This document shows, piece after piece, positions 58,386-64,000 of a stretch of DNA of 64,000 bases. The translations under genes and the position numbers were made by a program. The notes under the pieces were generated by a model. That model was given only the letters and a program-made list of their open reading frames with translations, searched no databases and was not told the DNA's origin. How positions within the stretch are numbered: position 1 is the first letter of the stretch; each line of letters begins with the position of its first letter. The stretch is from Lutraria lutraria (lineage: Eukaryota > Mollusca > Bivalvia > Venerida > Mactridae), in contig OZ026835.1 in the NCBI GenBank assembly GCA_964023205.1, forward strand, positions 39,343,083 to 39,407,082. Reading direction: 5' to 3'.

Positions 58386-58794
58386 CGTCAATATATCGTA
58401 TGATTTTCCTTCAAATGATGTTTATCGACATTTGCTCGCTGCATCCGTTTGGTAGAAAACACAGAGAGGCAAGAAGGTGTTAACATTTATAGAACTACTT
58501 ACGACATTTTGAACATTCAACCATAAATCTCTTAAGTCTGTAACAATGGTGCCTGCATGCGAATAACATAATATTTATTGGTCTTAAAGTTAAAGTATTC
58601 AGGACTCATTACGTCTCAGTCAAAAATCATTTTACGAAAATCTGTGAGAAGTAGTAGGAATATCCTTAAAATCCTCATTCAATGTATAATATAAACACAC
58701 TATATATACATTATGTCCACATTAGGTGCGTACCAGCAATACGTGTTTACGCACATCCGTAATATCAATTTGAAAAGTGAAAATACAAATATTG
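58386..58794. other. No supported feature
   Basis: Spacer with nothing recognised. Confidence 0.45.
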
Positions 58795-58870
58795 CCAAGA
58801 TTCGAATTTGAAACCTAAAGGGTCAGACTTTTCAAGTACCAGGGACCATTCACCCGCACCACCACCCATG
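58795..58870 (-). repeat. SINE F1-like head fragment
   Basis: On the minus strand: GGTGCGGGTGAATGGTCCC, TGGTACTTGAAAAG and box B GGTTTCAAATTCGAATCTTG. Confidence 0.5.
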
Positions 58871-58981
58871 TGTGCTTTACGTTCTCAAAATTGACTACGT
58901 CCCTGTATTTCGTGCTAATGCACATGAACCGAGGTAATATTTGTTATTAAAGATTCACGTAGAATCCTTTACAAGGTAAAG

Positions 58982-59089
58982 TACAGTCAAACCTGTGTTA
59001 GCGGCCACCTCCAAATAAAGGCAACCTTGTAAATAAATAATAACTTTAACGAGGGTGGCATTTGTTCACAGACGAATGTACTTAGATTA
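58982..59089. repeat. TA-type MITE F5, left end
   Basis: TA|CAGTCAAACCTGTGTTAGCGG then CCACCTCCAAATAAAGGC, the best-kept F5 end in the window. The right end is lost or too decayed to see. Confidence 0.7.
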
Positions 59090-59554
59090 AACGTTAGCCG
59101 TATACGAGGGTGTGATTAAAGAAATTCAAAGAAACGAACACTCGGTAATATGTAGGTAGTTAATTTAGTTAACTACATACATTTAACCAAAAAAAATGAA
59201 CAATGACAGGTATAAATTCTGCTTTGTGTGGATTTTCATATCCATATATTACACCAAGCTTAATGGAAAACTAATTACACCAAGAAGTAGGGTTTTATGT
59301 CAGTGCGTCTTTTCTTCCTTGTTTGTACGTTTTGAGTATTAGAATTCATATCATTTAGTTTTAATCCTAAGTATAAAACTGTTGCTTATTAAAGTGACTT
59401 TTCAAGAAATAGTTCTTGCAGTCGATCTGTGCAGAAATTGAAACAATAAACAAAATGAACCGTTATGTTCTCATTATTATCTAACGTAAAAATAGAACAT
59501 TATTTCATCTATGAATATAACCACGATAAGTTATCAGCAAAATCATATATGTGT
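59090..59554. other. No supported feature
   Basis: Spacer before copy B. Confidence 0.45.
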
Positions 59555-59581
59555 TATTTATTCACGAATAATCAACATTGC

Positions 59582-59762
59582 AGCTGCGGCAAGTGTGTTA
59601 GACGTGTATCCCGGCGATCGGGGGTCGAATCCAGGTCGAGACAGATCATGTACGTCTAAGTATATTCGACAACGTAGTTAATTTTCTTCTATATAATGTG
59701 GAGAAGTTATCTGGCTCTTCGTGGAAGGGTAAGTTAGCATTGATTAGAATGAAGTCCTGGAA
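59582..59762 (+). repeat. SINE-like unit inside copy B
   Basis: Box-B-like GGGGTCGAATCC and core TTTTCTTCTATATAATGTGG, the sister of 49490-49670. Confidence 0.65.
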
Positions 59763-60124
59763 AACTGGTAAGGTGAACCGTAATAACGTCGTTTATACAA
59801 TTCAATCAAGCTATCTACGATCATCTTCAGCGAGACACATGTTGTATTAATGAGCGACAGGAAAGTTTACATTAGTAAATATGTATAACAGCTGATTTAT
59901 CCGACTAGAGGCGGAAGTGGAAGTTTACAATCTTGACATATCTTAATGACCTCATATATTTGGAGTTTTCTGTACGTCGTAATTCTATTCAAAGCTTTCT
60001 ATTTCATTGTTTATAACAGCGGTTAAAGTTAACTATTGAAGTTTTCAGTAATTTATATTTTGCAATTCTCGGATTTATTTCCTAAAATGTGAAATATATA
60101 TAATACTCATGTGAATTAGACTAT

Positions 60125-62496
60125 GGGCATCAATACCCCCCCCCCCCCCTCTCCCCCGGAGGCATTTTTCTACAGTATGTTTTTCTGAAAGTGTATGGAA
60201 AGACCTACCAAACCCCAGTGTCTAACATAATACTGCAAACTCAAAATAATTTGTGTTAAAGGCTTTGTAATCATAATTATATGCACAGATAATGTAAACA
60301 AGACTGGAAAATGTTAAACACATCATCAAATGTGGTATAATTTACGTTACCAATATTTTATCACTGAAATAAGTCACATATACTCTAGACTATTCGATTA
60401 TCATCATATACTTACTGTTTCTGGATCCAACAGAAAACTATTTAATAAGTAAATGGTACTCAATTGTTTTTAGGTTGACAAGGTGACAAAAAGGTCACAA
60501 TAATGTAGAAAATACGTATATATTATTAACTGCGTTCGTTACCAAAATATAACTATGAACGTAAGTACATGTATAACTTTATCTTGATACTTTTTGAATC
60601 AGACGTTATAAAAAGTTGCATTTAGGCTCAAACAAAAAACATTTAATTATCAAATTTTCAAATCAATCAATCAAACAAAATCAATCAATTGTCAATAAAT
60701 AAATAATTAAATTATTTAAATAAATGTATTATTTAGTCTTTCAATCTCATAGCAATTAATAGATATGTTTCTTTTTCCAATGGTTATGCAATTGTAACCT
60801 GTGACCTAGCAGTGGCCATGAAATCATACTTATTGGTTTGGCAGTTTCCGGACAAATTCACTAATAACATAGTGAGAACGGGTGTATTTCGCACAATTAT
60901 GCTCCATCTTCGGTACCTCTAGGTAAAGTGATGAACGACAGTGGTCTCGCGGACCTTATGATAAAACTCGAAATAGTGCCAGTGGTTCTCTTGACAAAGG
61001 GTTGCCTAAAACCATGGTCTATGGGAGCGCAAGCTCCTTATCGAAGCATTTGATCAATTACTCTTGCAAAGGTTTGAAGAAACACAACCTTGCACAGAGA
61101 GTATTTCAGCATAATATAATAACTCAGATACGAGCAGAGCGTAACGCATTTAGCCAGCTTGTGCTCGTGTCAGTTTAACATGACATATACCTGAAGCTTA
61201 CCTGGTCAGTTCATCTAGGTCGAGTGCCTTATATTGAGTCGCCAATAGAACCAACAACTAGCCATTCTACAGAATGCGTATCCTATGTTGTTACTGGTAA
61301 CGCCTAATTGAGTAAATGCAGAGTCTTACAGCAGTTCCTGACACATTCGAATAAGTAGCTGAGACGATTTCTTATCAATTGCCCAAGACATCTCGTGTAG
61401 ACTTTATATCAGAACAAACAGTCTATTAAATCAAATGAGCGCCGATGACGTGGTGCAGCTCCAACGTTCTTGCTCTCAGGTAAAAAAACAATAGCTCCAT
61501 GAAATCGGATGGGCTTCATGTCTAGTGACGACAATAAGACACAGTCGATAAAGCTAATCTTTGAGCAATGGAAGTCGAATCTATATGTTTCAAGATTACA
61601 CTGCAGAAGTCTTATAGAGATGGCGTCACAGTCACACTAATTGAGAATCAAAGCACTGAGATTACTGTCAGGAGCGAAGTTGAAAATGTGTTAGATAAAA
61701 CCATCTTTAAACAATTCAAAGGCCTGTTTTATCATCATTTTGAATTAGAATTTGAATGTCAAGTATGTATAGTCTGTACACAATGTTCATCATTTTGTCA
61801 ATTGACCACAATTACCACATAAAAGCTACATTGCCTGGAAGAAGTACGCTAACAGTCATGGCCTATTGAGAAATTACAAGCTGCTGCATATTTTGAAAAT
61901 CAAAACAATTTCAGTTCATTCAGCGCTTTGATTTATATACTGTTAATATTTTATATAAGCCATCTATTATACTGTATGCTGAATTTCATACCTTGTGTCA
62001 TTATGTAATCTCACTACTCTCAGAGACATTACGGTGTTCCAGCGCTACTTTACTGAATGAAACTATTTCAACATGAGGTGAATTTCGTTACCTCAACAGT
62101 TAATGATGAAACGGATGAAACCAACAGAATCCTGCACATATCTCCAACTTTTATCAAAACTGCAAAGTCGGCAATGCATACTTATACTATTTTTCAAAAC
62201 GGATGTATGAGGCATCACGTAATTAGACAAAGTAGTGCTTCGCTCCTATAAATGAAGATTACATGACAATATTGGCCACTTTACACGCATGTTTGTTTGG
62301 ATGAACTTTACAGTGCCAAACAGAAAGTGGTGAGGATGTGTGAAATTCGTGAACGTTTGCTAATCAGAACAAGAAAGATATCTTGATGATAATGTGTACA
62401 GCTAATGAAAGCTGACAAACGTACATGTTGCATAACATACACTGTTGCACTTACGTATATGCATACAAAATGGTAACGTAAATGACACACAATATT
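60125..62496. other. Copy-B-specific 2.4-kb block, origin unknown
   Basis: Absent from copy A, where an unrelated ~0.9 kb sits. It begins with a C14 run (60136-60149). Several plus-strand open stretches read protein-like: ~88 codons ending near 61171 (with KTMVYGSASSLSKHLINY and IRAERNAFSQLVLVSV), then 61568-61822 (84 codons, with DGVTVTLIENQSTEITVRSE and ENVLDKTIFKQFK), and 62057-62251. None exceeds chance length convincingly, and no family is recognised. It could be a decayed insertion or ancestral sequence lost from copy A. Confidence 0.35.
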
Positions 62497-63147
62497 TTTG
62501 TATGTATTTACATCAGAATTGAAACTGTTCATACTTTAAAACCAGTAGACAAATTCTATTCTGAAATGAGACGCCATAGTACGGGTCACACAATGTATTC
62601 AAGCTTTACAATAGCCTACCAACCTCACACACAAACCTACTACTAAATGCAGCTCTAAATGTACTTGACAAAATGGAATATGACGGTGTGAAATAATTAA
62701 CTAACTGGGGATGACAATCATCTACGATTCATTTATCAGGGAATCATAAAAAATATCGACACATATAGACGTAATTTTAGCTTATCAAACGATTTTCAAT
62801 TTATCTATTTTTCTGCACCCAATTGTGTAAACATTGATCAAATCTGAACAATTGGTTTAAAAGATGGGTTGAAATTCGAGTTAAAGTAAGGTAAAGCGAT
62901 TGTATAAAACTTTAGTTTAATTTGATAAGAAATCATTTCCAGTAACATTTAATCTAAGTGTCTGGTATTGGTTAAGAAGCTGTCAAGATCCTTAGTTAGT
63001 TTATTTACTCGTCTGAATGTGTTGCTAAAGGTCACCCAACGTTTAGTACAACAAGAACAGCCATCTTATCTCTGGTTAACTGTTTAACCAAACCTCATAT
63101 TTAACAAATTGGCTATAAATAAAACCACTGTTTATAAAATAAGGTGC

Positions 63148-63240
63148 TGTTGTTTAACGGCCTATTTGACATCTATCGTTATTTCAGAGCCGCTCCAGAG
63201 AGAGAGAGGGGGAATAAGATACAGGCAAGCCGGGCTGTGA
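63148..63240 (-). repeat. SINE F3 tail in copy B
   Basis: Same F3 tail as 52385-52475, with a shorter G-run. It predates the duplication. Confidence 0.6.
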
Positions 63241-63568
63241 TTTTTAGTGAAAGAAATATTTTTATGAAAAATAAGCTTAATGTCATGGTCTTACTTGTAG
63301 ACACAGAGATCACTTTTTTAATTAACCAATGCTCATTCACAACGTAACGAATAATTCTAAAGTGTATTCAGTTCCTATGATGATAATGATACATCATCAG
63401 AAAACTGATCTGTTCTGTTATTTGATCGAATTGTCATTAACAATTGATATCTCGTCTTTACATATTCTGAAACAAAATACATAGACTTCAGTCTCTAGCT
63501 ATTACTAGCATCATCCAATTGACAGCCTAGAACAAAAAAAACAAAGTGGATGTATGAATAAGATATAA

Positions 63569-64000
63569 CTAGACCTGGATTAGTGGGTTATTTTAAGTAA
63601 CAGCATAAGTCGAGAAGGTCTTGTGTATTCTCTATAAACAACGGAGTCAAAATCTCTCAAGCGTACATTTTGCAGTGACTAGCGGCGATTCGGAGAATAT
63701 TTATTTAGTAAAAGTTGGCAATAAATTGTCTTAACGAATGTCAATCAGCCATAACAGACATGGCAAACAGCTACGATCATGATGAAACTCATTGGACATG
63801 CTTTGAACAAATTGGGTGCATTAGTATGAATAAGACATAAACTTAGCTCCGAGTCTAGACCTGGATTAGTGAGTTATTCTCAGTAACAGCATAAGTCGAG
63901 AAGGTATTGTGCATTCGCTTCAATACAGTTATAAACAACGGAGTCATAACGTCTCAAGCGTACATTTTGGAGTGACTAGCGGCGATCCGGAGAAAAGATG
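63569..64000 (+). repeat. 285-bp tandem duplication inside copy B
   Basis: Units start at 63569 and 63854; the second is cut by the window end. Confidence 0.9.

Larger units (their letters stand above)
59555..64000 (+). repeat. Segmental duplication, copy B (runs off the window)
   Basis: Direct repeat of 49461-53208 with block matches given under copy A. It retains the pre-insertion site of the MITE at 62642-62649. A ~27-bp stretch near 63420-63446 is absent from copy A. The window ends inside the match (GGAGAAAAGATG equals 53197-53208), so the true length is unknown. Confidence 0.9.

Overview
The window reads as non-coding nuclear DNA of an animal, most likely a marine bivalve mollusc. It is AT-rich and crowded with short interspersed and tandem repeats. 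It has no operons, ribosome-binding sites or long protein genes. The bivalve assignment rests on recognisable repeat types, not on a database match: (i) several tRNA-headed SINEs with the GTTGAAAACGGCGTTAAAC-type tail; (ii) a Helentron-associated 'pearl-like' element with ~161-bp core repeats rich in TGACCTTGACC and a 3' (ACTA/ACTC)n tract; (iii) TA- and TTAA-flanked MITEs of types common in bivalve genomes.

Layout. 0-7 kb: SINE fragments, a 141-bp hairpin, a foldback element and a 25-bp tandem repeat. 7.0-8.7 kb: a large 21-bp minisatellite, open on both strands. 9-12.4 kb: a 331-bp palindrome, half of a foldback MITE and a 480-bp hAT-like foldback MITE. 12.4-22 kb: mostly featureless, with two TTAA-type MITEs, a GAAA tract and a SINE. 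22.3-22.8 kb: a 191-codon minus-strand ORF, the only unique ORF longer than chance would readily give. 23.2-24.7 kb: a Helentron-type element nested inside another foldback element, followed by a possible pair of short exons (24.9 and 26.9 kb). 28-49 kb: SINEs, MITEs, minisatellites and three decayed LINE pieces (RT C-terminus at 31.7 kb minus, RT C-terminus plus 3' end at 37.6 kb plus, ORF1-like at 40 kb plus). 49.5-53.3 kb and 59.6-64.0 kb: two direct copies of one duplicated segment, the second cut by the window end. Between them lie a 238-bp foldback, a 65-bp perfect tandem array, a 0.9-kb inverted repeat and further MITE/SINE pieces.

The most informative structure is in the duplication. 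Copy A carries a hAT-like foldback MITE with an 8-bp target-site duplication, and copy B shows the matching empty site. No intact autonomous transposon, tRNA or rRNA gene, CRISPR array or confidently identified host gene was found. All coordinates of repeat ends come from reading by eye and may be off by several bases.
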